From Thermoleophilaceae bacterium (GTDB lineage: Bacteria; Actinomycetota; Thermoleophilia; Solirubrobacterales; Thermoleophilaceae), in contig JADGHQ010000021.1 of NCBI GenBank assembly GCA_019683805.1, positions 1-36,971 of the forward strand: a stretch of DNA of 36,971 nucleotides, given 5' to 3'. The notes under the pieces were generated by a model. It was not told the DNA's origin. It was given only the letters and a program-made list of their open reading frames with translations, and did no database searches. Position numbers and translations under genes: made by a program. This document shows, piece by piece, positions 22,318-29,953 of the stretch. Each line of letters starts with the position of its first letter. Position 1 is the stretch's first letter.

Positions 22318-24690
22318 ATGAGCAGCGAGAGCAACAAGATCAAGCGCGAGGTCTTGCCGATTCCCGACCTGCCCTATGGGGGCCCGATCACCTACGACGC
22401 GAAGGATCCCGACACGTCCTTCCCTCCGATCGAGCCGCTTCGTCCACCCGCGGGGGCGCCCAACGTCCTCGTCGTCCTGCTCGACGACGTCGGCTTTGCG
22501 GGGGCCAGCGCCTTCGGCGGCCCCTGCGAGACGCCGGTCGCCGAGGCCTTGGCTGCCGAGGGGCTCAAGTACACCCGCTTCCACACCACCGCGCTCTGCT
22601 CTCCGACCCGCGCCGCGTTGCTCAGCGGCCGCAACCACCACTCCGTGGGCATGGGCGGGATCACCGAGATGGCCACCTCGGCGCCGGGCTACAGCTCGGT
22701 TCGGCCCAACACCGCGGCGCCGCTGGCCGAGACGCTGAAGCTGAACGGCTTCTCGACCGCCCAGTTCGGCAAGTGCCACGAGGTCCCGGTCTGGGAGACC
22801 AACCCGATGGGCCCCTTCGACGCGTGGCCCTCCCGCGGCGGCGGCTTCGAGCACTTCTACGGCTTCGTCGCCGGCGAGACGAACCAGTATTACCCGGCGC
22901 TCTACGACGACACCGTCGCGGTCGAGCCCGACCGCACGCCGGAGGAGGGTTACCACCTGACGGAGGACCTCGCCGACAGGGCGATCGAGTGGGTCCGGGA
23001 GCTGAAGTCGCTGATGCCGGACAAGCCCTTCTTCATGTACTTCGCGCCGGGCGCGACCCACGCTCCCCACCACGTCCCCGAGGAGTGGTCGGCCAAATAC
23101 AAGGGCCGCTTCGACGCCGGCTGGGACGCGCTGCGCGAAGAGATCCTGGTGCGGCAGAAGGAGCTCGGCGTCGTGCCGTCGGACGCGGTCCTGACCGAGC
23201 GCCCGGAGGAGATCCCAGCCTGGGAGGAGATGCCAGAGGACCTGAAGCCGGTGCTGGCGCGCGAGATGGAGATCTACGCCGGCTTCCTCGAGCACACCGA
23301 CCACCAAGTCGGCCGGCTGATCGAGACCCTGCGCGCCCTGGAGGTGCTCGAGGACACGCTCGTCTATTACATCGTTGGCGACAATGGGGCCTCCGCCGAG
23401 GGCACCGTCAACGGCACCTTCAACGAGGCCTTCACCTTCAACGCCGCCAACGCGCTGGAGACGCCGGAGATGCTCGCCGCCAAGATCGACGAGCTGGGCA
23501 CGCCGTCTGCCAACAACCACTTTGCGGTCGGCTGGGCGCACGCGCTGGACACGCCCTACAAATGGACCAAGCAGGTCGCCTCCCATTGGGGCGGGACGCG
23601 CAACGGCACCGTCGTGCACTGGCCCGCCGGAATCGAGGCCAGGGGCGAGATCCGCACCCAGTTCAGCCACGTGATCGACATCGCCGCGACCGTGCTCGAC
23701 GCGGCGGGACTGCCGCAGCCGACCTTCGTCCACGGCGTCCAGCAGATGCCCCTGCACGGCAAGAGCATGCTGCCGAGCTTCGCCGACGCCGACGCCCCCG
23801 AGCACAGCGAGACGCAGTACTTCGAGATGTTCGTCAACCGCGGCATCTACCACAAGGGCTGGACCGCGGCGACCCGGCACAGCACCCCGTGGCTGGTGGG
23901 CGCCGAGCTGCCGGCCCTCGAAGCCGACGTTTGGGAGCTTTACGCCCCTGACGACTGGACCCAGTCCAACGACCTCTCCGCCGAGCAGCCCCAGAAGCTG
24001 CACGAGCTGCAGCGGCTGTTCCTGATCGAGGCGACCAGGTACGGGGTGCTGCCGCTCGACGACCGCCGGGTCGAGCGCTTCGTACCTCAGATGGCCGGGC
24101 GGCCGAGCCTCGTCAAGGGGAGCTCGCAGCTGCTCTTCGGCGGCATGAGGAGGATCTCGGAGAACTCGGTGATCGTGATCAAGAACCGCTCCCACTCGGT
24201 TACGGCGCAGGTCGTCGTCCCCGAGGGCGGCGCCGAGGGAGTGATCATCGCCCAGGGCGGCGCCTTCGGCGGCTGGAGCCTCTACCTCACGGAGGGGCGC
24301 CCGACCTACTGCTACAACCTGCTCGGGATCGCGCGCTTCAGGGTCGCCGGCAGTGAGCCGCTGGACGCCGGCGAGCGCCAGGTGCGGATGGAGTTCGCCT
24401 ACGACGGCGGCGGCCTCGGCAAAGGCGGCGACGTCACCCTCTACGTCGACGGCGCCAAGGCCGGCGAGGGCCGCGTCGAGGGGACCATGCCGTTGATCTT
24501 CTCCGGCGACGAGACGACCGACCTCGGCACCGACACGGCGACGCCCGTCAGCGACGACTACGCCTTCAGCGAGCGCGCCTTCACCGGGAAGGTCGAGTGG
24601 GTCCAGATCGACGTCGACGCCGCCGCCGAGGATCCCGACCACCTGATCTCCCCGGAGGAGCGTCTACGGGTGGCGATGGCCCGCCAGTAG
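22318..24690 (+). CDS. Type I (formylglycine) arylsulfatase
   Basis: This 790-aa enzyme hydrolyses sulfate esters. The N-terminal sulfatase domain begins NVLVVLLDDVGF with metal ligands Asp56 and Asp57. The modification motif is C94-S-P-T-R98, where Cys94 should become formylglycine. A further metal-site sequence is GDNGASAEG. The C-terminal part, from about residue 610, looks like an all-beta domain. No signal peptide is visible, so the enzyme is probably cytoplasmic and modified by the FGE encoded 8 bp upstream. The ATG at 22318 follows AGGGGG with a 4-nt spacer. Likely role: sulfur scavenging from sulfate esters. The exact substrate is unknown and no transporter is adjacent. Confidence 0.93.
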   Translation: MSSESNKIKREVLPIPDLPYGGPITYDAKDPDTSFPPIEPLRPPAGAPNVLVVLLDDVGFAGASAFGGPCETPVAEALAAEGLKYTRFHTTALCSPTRAALLSGRNHHSVGMGGITEMATSAPGYSSVRPNTAAPLAETLKLNGFSTAQFGKCHEVPVWETNPMGPFDAWPSRGGGFEHFYGFVAGETNQYYPALYDDTVAVEPDRTPEEGYHLTEDLADRAIEWVRELKSLMPDKPFFMYFAPGATHAPHHVPEEWSAKYKGRFDAGWDALREEILVRQKELGVVPSDAVLTERPEEIPAWEEMPEDLKPVLAREMEIYAGFLEHTDHQVGRLIETLRALEVLEDTLVYYIVGDNGASAEGTVNGTFNEAFTFNAANALETPEMLAAKIDELGTPSANNHFAVGWAHALDTPYKWTKQVASHWGGTRNGTVVHWPAGIEARGEIRTQFSHVIDIAATVLDAAGLPQPTFVHGVQQMPLHGKSMLPSFADADAPEHSETQYFEMFVNRGIYHKGWTAATRHSTPWLVGAELPALEADVWELYAPDDWTQSNDLSAEQPQKLHELQRLFLIEATRYGVLPLDDRRVERFVPQMAGRPSLVKGSSQLLFGGMRRISENSVIVIKNRSHSVTAQVVVPEGGAEGVIIAQGGAFGGWSLYLTEGRPTYCYNLLGIARFRVAGSEPLDAGERQVRMEFAYDGGGLGKGGDVTLYVDGAKAGEGRVEGTMPLIFSGDETTDLGTDTATPVSDDYAFSERAFTGKVEWVQIDVDAAAEDPDHLISPEERLRVAMARQ

Positions 24691-24711
24691 CGAAGCGTCT
24701 CTCCGGGGCCG

Positions 24712-24754
24712 AGAAGCCCTGAAATGCAGCAGCCCCCGCCGTGCAGGGGCTTCT
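24712..24754. terminator. Alternative GC hairpins between the sulfatase and tRNA-Ala
   Basis: Two mutually exclusive stems can form: AGAAGCCC/GGGCTTCT (24712-24719 with 24747-24754, 8 bp) and AGCCCC/GGGGCT (24731-24736 with 24746-24751). They lie 21 bp after the sulfatase stop and just past the 3' end of the convergent tRNA, so they may end both transcripts. Only a short T-rich stretch follows on the plus strand. Confidence 0.5.
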
Positions 24755-24759
24755 GTGCA

Positions 24760-24832
24760 TGGAGCTAGCCGGACTCGAACCGGCGACCTCCTGGGTGCGA
24801 TCCAGGCGCTCTCCCAACTGAGCTATAGCCCC
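24760..24832 (-). tRNA. tRNA-Ala (anticodon CGC)
   Basis: The 73-nt sequence folds as a full cloverleaf with acceptor stem GGGGCTA/TAGCTCC, D stem GCTC/GAGC, anticodon stem CCTGG/CCAGG and T stem GCCGG/CCGGC. The loop ATCGCAC gives anticodon CGC, reading GCG. The G3-U70 wobble pair, the main identity element of alanine tRNAs, is present. The 3' CCA is not encoded. Open reading frames across this region are not real. TACCAT at 24869-24874 on the minus strand may be its -10. Confidence 0.96.
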
Positions 24833-24922
24833 TCGCGACCGGCGCGCGAGGCGCCGGGAACGCCCTGCATGGTAGCGCCAGCCACCGTGGCTGAGGAGCC
24901 GGAACGCACGGCCGTCGCACGC

Positions 24923-24928
24923 TAGCCT
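24923..24928 (+). promoter_or_regulatory. Candidate -10 element of the leaderless acidic-protein gene
   Basis: TAGCCT fits TANNNT and is 7 bp before the ATG at 24936, which lacks a Shine-Dalgarno sequence. Transcription would begin at the start codon. Confidence 0.5.
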
Positions 24929-24935
24929 GTGGCCC

Positions 24936-25481
24936 ATGGGTCTGTTGGAGGACGCCATTCGAGATCACCTTGAGCTGAAGCGCCGTCACGGCGCGAGCGA
25001 CGAGGAGCTCAAGCGCCAGGAGGCCGAGGCCCTCGGCCCGGTCCGCCGGGAGTTCGGCGCCGCCGACCCGTCCGCGCTCCACGAGGAGCCCGCGGCCGGG
25101 GCCGCCGACGACGACGCGGCGCCGGCCGAGCCGCCGGCCGCGCGCGAGACGTCGCTCGCTCCGGACGCGGAGGCGGCGCCCGCTCGGGACCCGGAGCCCG
25201 CGCTCGCTCCGGACGAGGAGTCGCTCCTGCGCGAGCAGGGGGCCTCCGAGGCCGAGCCCGGTCTCGGCTCCGCGGGGCAGGAGACCCGTGAGTACAGCCT
25301 CGAGGAGATCGGCGAGGTGGAGCCTGCCGACGATGAGGCGGAGCGCCCGCCGAGGGATCGGGGCCGCGAGCCCGCCGAGGGCGACCTGCTCGAGGGCACC
25401 CCGGAGTTTCTGGAGGAGACCCCGGAGCACGACCGGCTCTGGTTCGAGCAGAGCCCGCCGCGCGACTTCGACTTCGACTGA
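24936..25481 (+). CDS. Acidic, mostly disordered hypothetical protein
   Basis: This 181-aa protein has conserved-looking ends around a low-complexity acidic middle. The N-terminus (GLLEDAIRDHLELKRRHGAS) should form a charged helix. Residues about 45-135 are Ala/Glu/Pro/Asp-rich and probably disordered. The C-terminus reads TPEFLEETPEHDRLWFEQ and ends PPRDFDFD, a possible binding peptide. I recall similar actinobacterial hypothetical proteins but no named family. It stands alone between the tRNA and the convergent glutamate dehydrogenase gene, with its own leaderless promoter. No function can be given. Confidence 0.8.
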   Translation: MGLLEDAIRDHLELKRRHGASDEELKRQEAEALGPVRREFGAADPSALHEEPAAGAADDDAAPAEPPAARETSLAPDAEAAPARDPEPALAPDEESLLREQGASEAEPGLGSAGQETREYSLEEIGEVEPADDEAERPPRDRGREPAEGDLLEGTPEFLEETPEHDRLWFEQSPPRDFDFD

Positions 25482-25622
25482 TACTCCGTCCGGTGTAGCC
25501 CGCCCCCGGCGGGGAGCCACCGCGCCGTGGACGTTTGATCGGTTTCGGCGATTTCACGCTGCGCCTTCGGCGGCGACGGACGATAACCGGGGTACGACGG
25601 CATGGAGGGTTCCGTCGTTGGA

Positions 25623-25686
25623 GCGGCAAGATGCCGCCGGAGCCGAAGGCACGCGGGGACCGCCGGGCATGCGGTCCCCGCGTGCC
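25623..25686. terminator. Tandem hairpins after glutamate dehydrogenase
   Basis: A perfect 16-bp stem (25648-25663 with 25671-25686, 7-nt loop) is followed, on the minus strand, by a 6-bp stem GCGGCA/TGCCGC (25623-25637). They lie 43 nt past the gdh stop, between convergent genes. There is no T tract. The rest of 25482-25729 holds no gene. Confidence 0.65.
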
Positions 25687-25729
25687 GAGGCGCCGCCTCT
25701 CCGCGGCGTGGCCGCCGCCTCCCCAGCGC

Positions 25730-27076
25730 CTACGAGATGTAGCCGCGCACGGTCGCCGCCTCGACCACGCGCTCGATGCCGAGCTCGTACGCCGCCAGCC
25801 TGAGCGACGAGCCACCGTCGCCAGCCCGCGCGGACACCTCGCGGAACGCCTTGCGGATGATCGTCCCGAGCCGGTCGTTCACCTCGCGCTCGTCCCAGCG
25901 GAAGTGCTGGAGGTTCTGGACCCACTCGAAGTAGGAGACGATCACGCCGCCCGCGTTCGCCAGCACGTCCGGCACGACCAGGATGCCCTTGTCGGCGAGG
26001 ATCTCGTCGGCCGCGGGCGTGGTCGGGCTGTTCGCCCCCTCGATCACGAGGCGGCAGTTGAGGAGGTCGGCGTTGTCCTTGTGGATCATCCCGCCGAGCG
26101 CCGCGGGGATGAACACGTCGCATTCGAGCTGGAGCAGCTCGTCAGGGTCGATCGGCTCCACGTTCGGGAACTCGGTGATCCTCCCGCCCTCGCGCACGTG
26201 CGCGTACAGCTCCTCGACGTCGATCCCGTTGGGGTTCGTCACGGCGCCGCCGGCGTCCGAGATCCCGACCACGCGGCAGCCGAGCTGGGCGGCGATGCGC
26301 GCAGCCCACGAGCCCACGTTGCCGAACCCCTGCACCACGAGGCGGGTGGTCGAGGGCGTCAGCTCGAGGCGCGGCGCGACCTCGCGCAGCAGGTAGATCA
26401 GCCCTCGGCCGGTGGCGGCCTCGCGGCCGTAGGAGCCCTCGAGCGCGATCGGCTTGCCGGTCACGCACGCGGGGCTGTAGCCGTGGAGCTTGCCGTACTC
26501 GTCCATCATCCACGCCATCGTCTGCGCGTTCGTGTTCACGTCCGGCGCGGGGATGTCGCGGGTCGGCCCGAGCAGCCTGTCGACGCGGTCGACGAACATG
26601 CGCGCCACCGTCTCGAGCTCGTCGTCGGTCAGCTCCTCGGCCGGGCAGTTCACGCCGCCCTTCGCCCCGCCGTAGGGGATGCCGACGACCGCGGTCTTCC
26701 AGGTCATCAGCGAGGCGAGCGCGCGTATCTCGTCGAGGTCGACCTCGGGGTGGAAGCGGATCCCGCCCTTGTAGGGGCCGCGCGCACCGTTGTGCTGCAC
26801 GCGGTAGCCGGAGAAGACGTGGATCTTGCCGTCGCTCAGCTTGACGGGGATCTGCACCTGCATCTCCCGGTACGAGGACCGCAGCACGGCGGCGATGTCG
26901 TCGCGCAGGCCGAGGCGCTCGGCGGCGACCGAGAAGTAGTGATCGACGATCTCGAGATTCGAGATCTCGGCCCGCCGGGGGCGGACGGCGGTATCTGCCT
27001 CGCGCGGCGATCCGTCCGGCGGGGCTTGGCCGTCGCCCCGGAGGCCGTCTTTCGTGCGAGGCGTGTGGGTGGTCAT
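25730..27076 (-). CDS. Glu/Leu/Phe/Val-family glutamate dehydrogenase
   Basis: This 448-aa enzyme interconverts glutamate and 2-oxoglutarate plus ammonia with NAD(P). The dimerisation/catalytic domain has GPYKGGIRFHP (Lys103), the catalytic PYGGAKGG (Lys139) and DIPAPDVNT. The nucleotide-binding domain has GFGNVG (250-255). The C-terminal third shows the usual EGANSPTTPAAD and VPDVLANAGGV. The length and motifs fit the hexameric class of about 420 residues, with about 30 extra disordered residues at the N-terminus. The ATG at 27076 follows AAAGGAG with a 6-nt spacer; open sequence upstream is non-coding. It is monocistronic. Cofactor choice cannot be set from sequence alone. Confidence 0.93.
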   Translation of the reverse strand: MTTHTPRTKDGLRGDGQAPPDGSPREADTAVRPRRAEISNLEIVDHYFSVAAERLGLRDDIAAVLRSSYREMQVQIPVKLSDGKIHVFSGYRVQHNGARGPYKGGIRFHPEVDLDEIRALASLMTWKTAVVGIPYGGAKGGVNCPAEELTDDELETVARMFVDRVDRLLGPTRDIPAPDVNTNAQTMAWMMDEYGKLHGYSPACVTGKPIALEGSYGREAATGRGLIYLLREVAPRLELTPSTTRLVVQGFGNVGSWAARIAAQLGCRVVGISDAGGAVTNPNGIDVEELYAHVREGGRITEFPNVEPIDPDELLQLECDVFIPAALGGMIHKDNADLLNCRLVIEGANSPTTPAADEILADKGILVVPDVLANAGGVIVSYFEWVQNLQHFRWDEREVNDRLGTIIRKAFREVSARAGDGGSSLRLAAYELGIERVVEAATVRGYIS

Positions 27077-27181
27077 GCGGAACTCCTTTCCTCCCACCAA
27101 TCCTGGCACCTCGCCGCGGCGGGCACCCGGACTTCCCCCTCCCGGCCCTCCGGAGGGGGTACCCGGCTCCCCCCGGTCGCC

Positions 27182-27187
27182 TACCAT
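27182..27187 (+). promoter_or_regulatory. Candidate -10 element of tRNA-Ala(UGC)
   Basis: TACCAT lies 10 bp before the tRNA 5' end. The same hexamer precedes the other alanine tRNA gene, farther away. No clear -35 is present in the GC-rich 27077-27181 region. Confidence 0.35.
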
Positions 27188-27197
27188 TGGCCCGCGC

Positions 27198-27270
27198 GGG
27201 GCCTTAGCTCAGTTGGGAGAGCGCCTGCTTTGCAAGCAGGAGGTCGCCGGTTCGATCCCGGCAGGCTCCA
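27198..27270 (+). tRNA. tRNA-Ala (anticodon TGC)
   Basis: The 73-nt cloverleaf has acceptor stem GGGGCCT/AGGCTCC, D stem GCTC/GAGC, anticodon stem CCTGC/GCAGG and loop TTTGCAA, giving anticodon UGC, which reads GCA and wobble codons. G3-U70 is present and CCA is not encoded. Its D arm, T arm and variable loop are the same as in tRNA-Ala(CGC) 2.4 kb away, with only stem, anticodon and T-loop changes, so the two are close paralogues in opposite orientation. Confidence 0.97.
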
Positions 27271-27317
27271 TCCCCCAGCGCCCTCTGCGCGAGCCCCCGA
27301 AACGGGCGCGCCGACAC

Positions 27318-27346
27318 CGGAGCCCCGGCGCGTGGCCGGGGCTCCG
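27318..27346. terminator. Bidirectional GC hairpin after tRNA-Ala and the LigA-like gene
   Basis: A perfect 12-bp stem (27318-27329 with 27335-27346) and 5-nt loop lie 47 nt past the tRNA and 28 nt past the stop of the convergent gene. This is the same 12-bp/5-nt layout as at 8648-8676. No T tract follows. Confidence 0.6.
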
Positions 27347-27374
27347 TAGAGGCTTCGGTCGATCCCCCGCCGGG

Positions 27375-27938
27375 CTACGAGAGCGCCGGGCGCGTGGTAG
27401 CTCGCGGTTGCCGCGCCGGGCTCTCCTCGGGCCGCTCGCCGAGGACCGTGACGCTCAGGACGCCGAAGCCGATGCCCGTGAGCAGCAGGGCGATCCCCAT
27501 GACGATCGCGAAGTTCGCCACGTTCTCCGCGAAGTAGGAGGTGTTGAGGGCGGTCGAGAGCGCCGTCTCGGTCACCCAGATGTTGCGCGCCGGGTTGTCC
27601 AGCGGCTTGCCCGACTTCGGGTCCGTGGCCGCCTGCTTCTCGTCGTTCGTCGGCTTGCCGTCCTTGCCCATGTAGCGCGGCATCTGCGCGTACGTCTTGC
27701 CGCCGGTCGCCTCGAGCGCGTGCTTGCGCATGCCCTCGGCGAACTTGCGGGCCATGGCGCCCGTGGTGATGTGCTTGTTCGCGACGCCCTCCATGTCGGG
27801 CGTGCCGACGATCTGCTCGCGGCTGAGGTCGTGCCTGACCTCCGCGCGCCCGTTCGCGCCGACCACTATCGAGCCGATCCCGAACGCCACCAGCACTACG
27901 CTCGCCGCGATGCCTCCGTATCTGTAGAGCCGCTTCAT
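27375..27938 (-). CDS. LigA-like two-TM membrane protein
   Basis: This 187-aa protein has one helix near each end (about 7-27 and 143-167) and an exported middle domain containing HALEATGGKTYAQMPR. That pattern and the layout match a family of actinobacterial membrane proteins often labelled as aromatic ring-opening dioxygenase LigA, a label with no biochemical support I know of. No dioxygenase motif is visible. The ATG at 27938 follows AAGGGAGA with a 4-nt spacer. It is divergent from a membrane glycosyltransferase gene, 189 bp away. Function unknown. Confidence 0.82.
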   Translation of the reverse strand: MKRLYRYGGIAASVVLVAFGIGSIVVGANGRAEVRHDLSREQIVGTPDMEGVANKHITTGAMARKFAEGMRKHALEATGGKTYAQMPRYMGKDGKPTNDEKQAATDPKSGKPLDNPARNIWVTETALSTALNTSYFAENVANFAIVMGIALLLTGIGFGVLSVTVLGERPEESPARQPRATTRPALS

Positions 27939-28055
27939 TGGTTCTCCCTTGCAGGTAAACCCTCTTCGAGGCAGAGGATCGGCGACCAGCCGCCTCGCCG
28001 ACACCGGGGCGCACGCGGTTTCGGCCTCGGGGTTCTCCGCACGATCGCCCCGTAC

Positions 28056-28073
28056 TGAATCCGTGTGAATCCG
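28056..28073. promoter_or_regulatory. Tandem TGAATCCG repeat in a divergent promoter region
   Basis: Two perfect copies of the 8-mer TGAATCCG start at 28056 and 28066, a 10-bp period that places them on one helix face. They lie 34 bp before TAGCTT (28108-28113), a possible -10 of the glycosyltransferase gene, in the activator region. No dedicated regulator is adjacent. Confidence 0.4.
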
Positions 28074-28127
28074 ATGAGCTCTTCAGCGCCGCCTTAGGCT
28101 GCGGGTCTAGCTTGGGGTGGTAGAGCC

Positions 28128-29663
28128 GTGATCGAATCGGCAGCCCATCCCGCTGTCGGCGAGCGCCCGAGGCGCGCGCTCGGGCGCCCCGCCGCCTGGG
28201 CGCTGCTTGGGGTCGCGCTCACCTTCGCGCTGCGCGCGGGCTGGCTCGACGCGCCCCTCAGCCGGGACGAGGGCGGGGACACGTTCATCGCCCAGTCGTG
28301 GCACCACTCGGGGCCGTTCGCCTACGGCAGCTACTTCCTCGACCGCCCGCCGCTCCTCCTGCTCCTCTACCGGGTAGCCGCCGACGCAGGCGGCGTCACC
28401 GGCATCCGCGTACTCGGCGCCATCGCCGCCGTCACGCTCGTCGCGGTCTCCACCGTGCTCGCGGCCCGGGCCGCCGGACCGCGCGCGGCGCCGGTCACGG
28501 CGCTGGTCGCCGCCCTGCTCGCGTCGTCGCTCGCGCTCTGGTCCGTCTACACGCCGGCCGAGCTGCTCGCGGCCGTGCCCGCGGCAGCGTCGGTGCTGCT
28601 CGTCGTCGTCGCGGTGGAACGCGGGGACCGCGGGCGCCTCGCCTGGGCCGGCGCGGGGCTGCTCGCGGCCGTCGCACTGCTCGTGAAGCAGTCGTTCGGC
28701 GATGCGCTCGCAGCCGGAGCGGTCGCGCTGCTCGTCTGCGCGCTCGGCCGCGGCGTCACGCTGCGGGAGGCCGCCGCCAGGGCGGGCGCCTACCTCACCG
28801 GTCTCGCCGTCGCGGCGCTCGCGCTCTTCGCGTGGATGTGGCTCGCGGGCGTCTCCGCGCACTCCATGTACTACGCGCTGATCGGCTTCAGGCTCGACGC
28901 CGCGGCGGTCCTCGCCCGCGGAGGCGACTTCCACCGCCTCTCGCGCCTCGGGCGGCCGCTGCTCGAGTCGGGGCTCGCGGTCGGGCTCCCGCTCGCCGCC
29001 GCCGGCATCGCGCTCGTCCGGACGCGGCCCGCCGTCCGCGCGGCCCTCGTCGCGTGGCTGCTCGCCGGTGTGGTCGGGATCGCCCTCGGCGGGAGCTACT
29101 GGCCGCACTACCTGATCCAGCTCGCCGCGGTCACGGCGGTGGGAGCGGGGGCGCTGTTCCAGCGCGGCCGACGCTTGCCCGCGGCGACAGCCCTCGTGCT
29201 CGTCGCCGTGCCTCCGGTCGTCACGACGATCGGCCCGATCGTGCGCGACAGCGGCGACCGCTTCCAGGCGCGCGCGGTCACGGTCGGCCATTACGTCCGC
29301 GCCCGCGCGCTGCCCGGCCAGAGCGACTACGTGCTCTACGCGCGCGCGGACGTCCTCTACTACAGCGGCCTGCCCGACCCGTATCCCTACAACTGGAGCC
29401 TGATGGTCCGCGCGATCCCCCACGCGCAGCCGCGGCTCAACGCGCTGCTCGCCTCGCGCCGAAGGCCGACGTGGATCGTGAAGTGGACCTCGGCGCGGTC
29501 GCTGGGGATCGATCGCCGCGGGACCACCGCGCGCCTGCTCGCGGCCCACTACCGCCAGGTCGCGACCGTGTGCGGACACGCGATCCTGCTCGCGCGCGGC
29601 GCGCGCGCGAGGCCCGCGCCGCGGCACCTCGGCATCTGCGCGAACGAGGAGGGCCCAGGCTGA
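28128..29663 (+). CDS. GT-C-type membrane glycosyltransferase (PMT/ArnT-like)
   Basis: This 511-aa protein has about ten or more membrane helices. The first extracytoplasmic loop has the GT-C acidic pair Asp47-Glu48 (LSRDEGG) followed by DRPPLLLLLY, as in family 39/83 enzymes that use polyprenyl-phosphate sugars. The C-terminal ~140 residues form a soluble exported part. It would transfer a sugar to a lipid, glycan or protein on the outer face of the membrane. The GTG at 28128 is the best start before the first helix, but lacks a strong ribosome site. Donor and acceptor are unknown. Confidence 0.82.
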   Translation: MIESAAHPAVGERPRRALGRPAAWALLGVALTFALRAGWLDAPLSRDEGGDTFIAQSWHHSGPFAYGSYFLDRPPLLLLLYRVAADAGGVTGIRVLGAIAAVTLVAVSTVLAARAAGPRAAPVTALVAALLASSLALWSVYTPAELLAAVPAAASVLLVVVAVERGDRGRLAWAGAGLLAAVALLVKQSFGDALAAGAVALLVCALGRGVTLREAAARAGAYLTGLAVAALALFAWMWLAGVSAHSMYYALIGFRLDAAAVLARGGDFHRLSRLGRPLLESGLAVGLPLAAAGIALVRTRPAVRAALVAWLLAGVVGIALGGSYWPHYLIQLAAVTAVGAGALFQRGRRLPAATALVLVAVPPVVTTIGPIVRDSGDRFQARAVTVGHYVRARALPGQSDYVLYARADVLYYSGLPDPYPYNWSLMVRAIPHAQPRLNALLASRRRPTWIVKWTSARSLGIDRRGTTARLLAAHYRQVATVCGHAILLARGARARPAPRHLGICANEEGPG

Positions 29664-29776
29664 GCCGGGGCGGCAGCCCCCGAGCAGCAGCCGCCGACGA
29701 GCGGCAAACCCCACCGCACACGGGGCGCTCCGGCTTGAGCGGCATCGATCGAGCCGCGCGAGGGTAAGGGACTGAC

Positions 29777-29947
29777 ATGCGCGTCATCGATCTCGAGTGC
29801 GGGCACACTCTGACTGCCGCTACCGACGAGGAGCTGTTCGAGGCGGTTCGCATCCACCTCGACGGCGTGCACTCGGACGCCGAGCTCTCGGACGACCTGA
29901 TTCGCGGCCAGATCGAGAAGCAGGCCTACGAGGCGACCGACAGCTGA
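29777..29947 (+). CDS. DUF1059-like small protein
   Basis: This 56-aa protein begins MRVIDLECGHTLTAATDEEL and has Cys8, His27 and His32, matching the DUF1059-type pattern C-x-C...H...H except that the first Cys is Leu6. If the family binds zinc, this copy lacks one ligand. The ATG at 29777 follows AAGGGA with a 5-nt spacer. It stands alone, 113 bp after the glycosyltransferase, and converges on the carboxypeptidase gene with only 6 bp between stops. Function unknown. Confidence 0.75.
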   Translation: MRVIDLECGHTLTAATDEELFEAVRIHLDGVHSDAELSDDLIRGQIEKQAYEATDS

Positions 29948-29953
29948 CGCCCG

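Noticed and set aside
22306-24642. 778-codon open frame on the minus strand opposite the sulfatase
   Set aside because: The sulfatase on the plus strand has all catalytic motifs. The antisense product has no recognisable domain and biased composition.
24765-25520. Open frames crossing the minus-strand tRNA-Ala region
   Set aside because: They overlap a perfect tRNA cloverleaf and lie antisense to the acidic protein gene; products are compositionally biased.
28107-29714. 535-codon open frame on the minus strand opposite the glycosyltransferase
   Set aside because: Low-complexity Arg/Glu/Asp/Gly product with no motif; it is the antisense image of a hydrophobic membrane protein.
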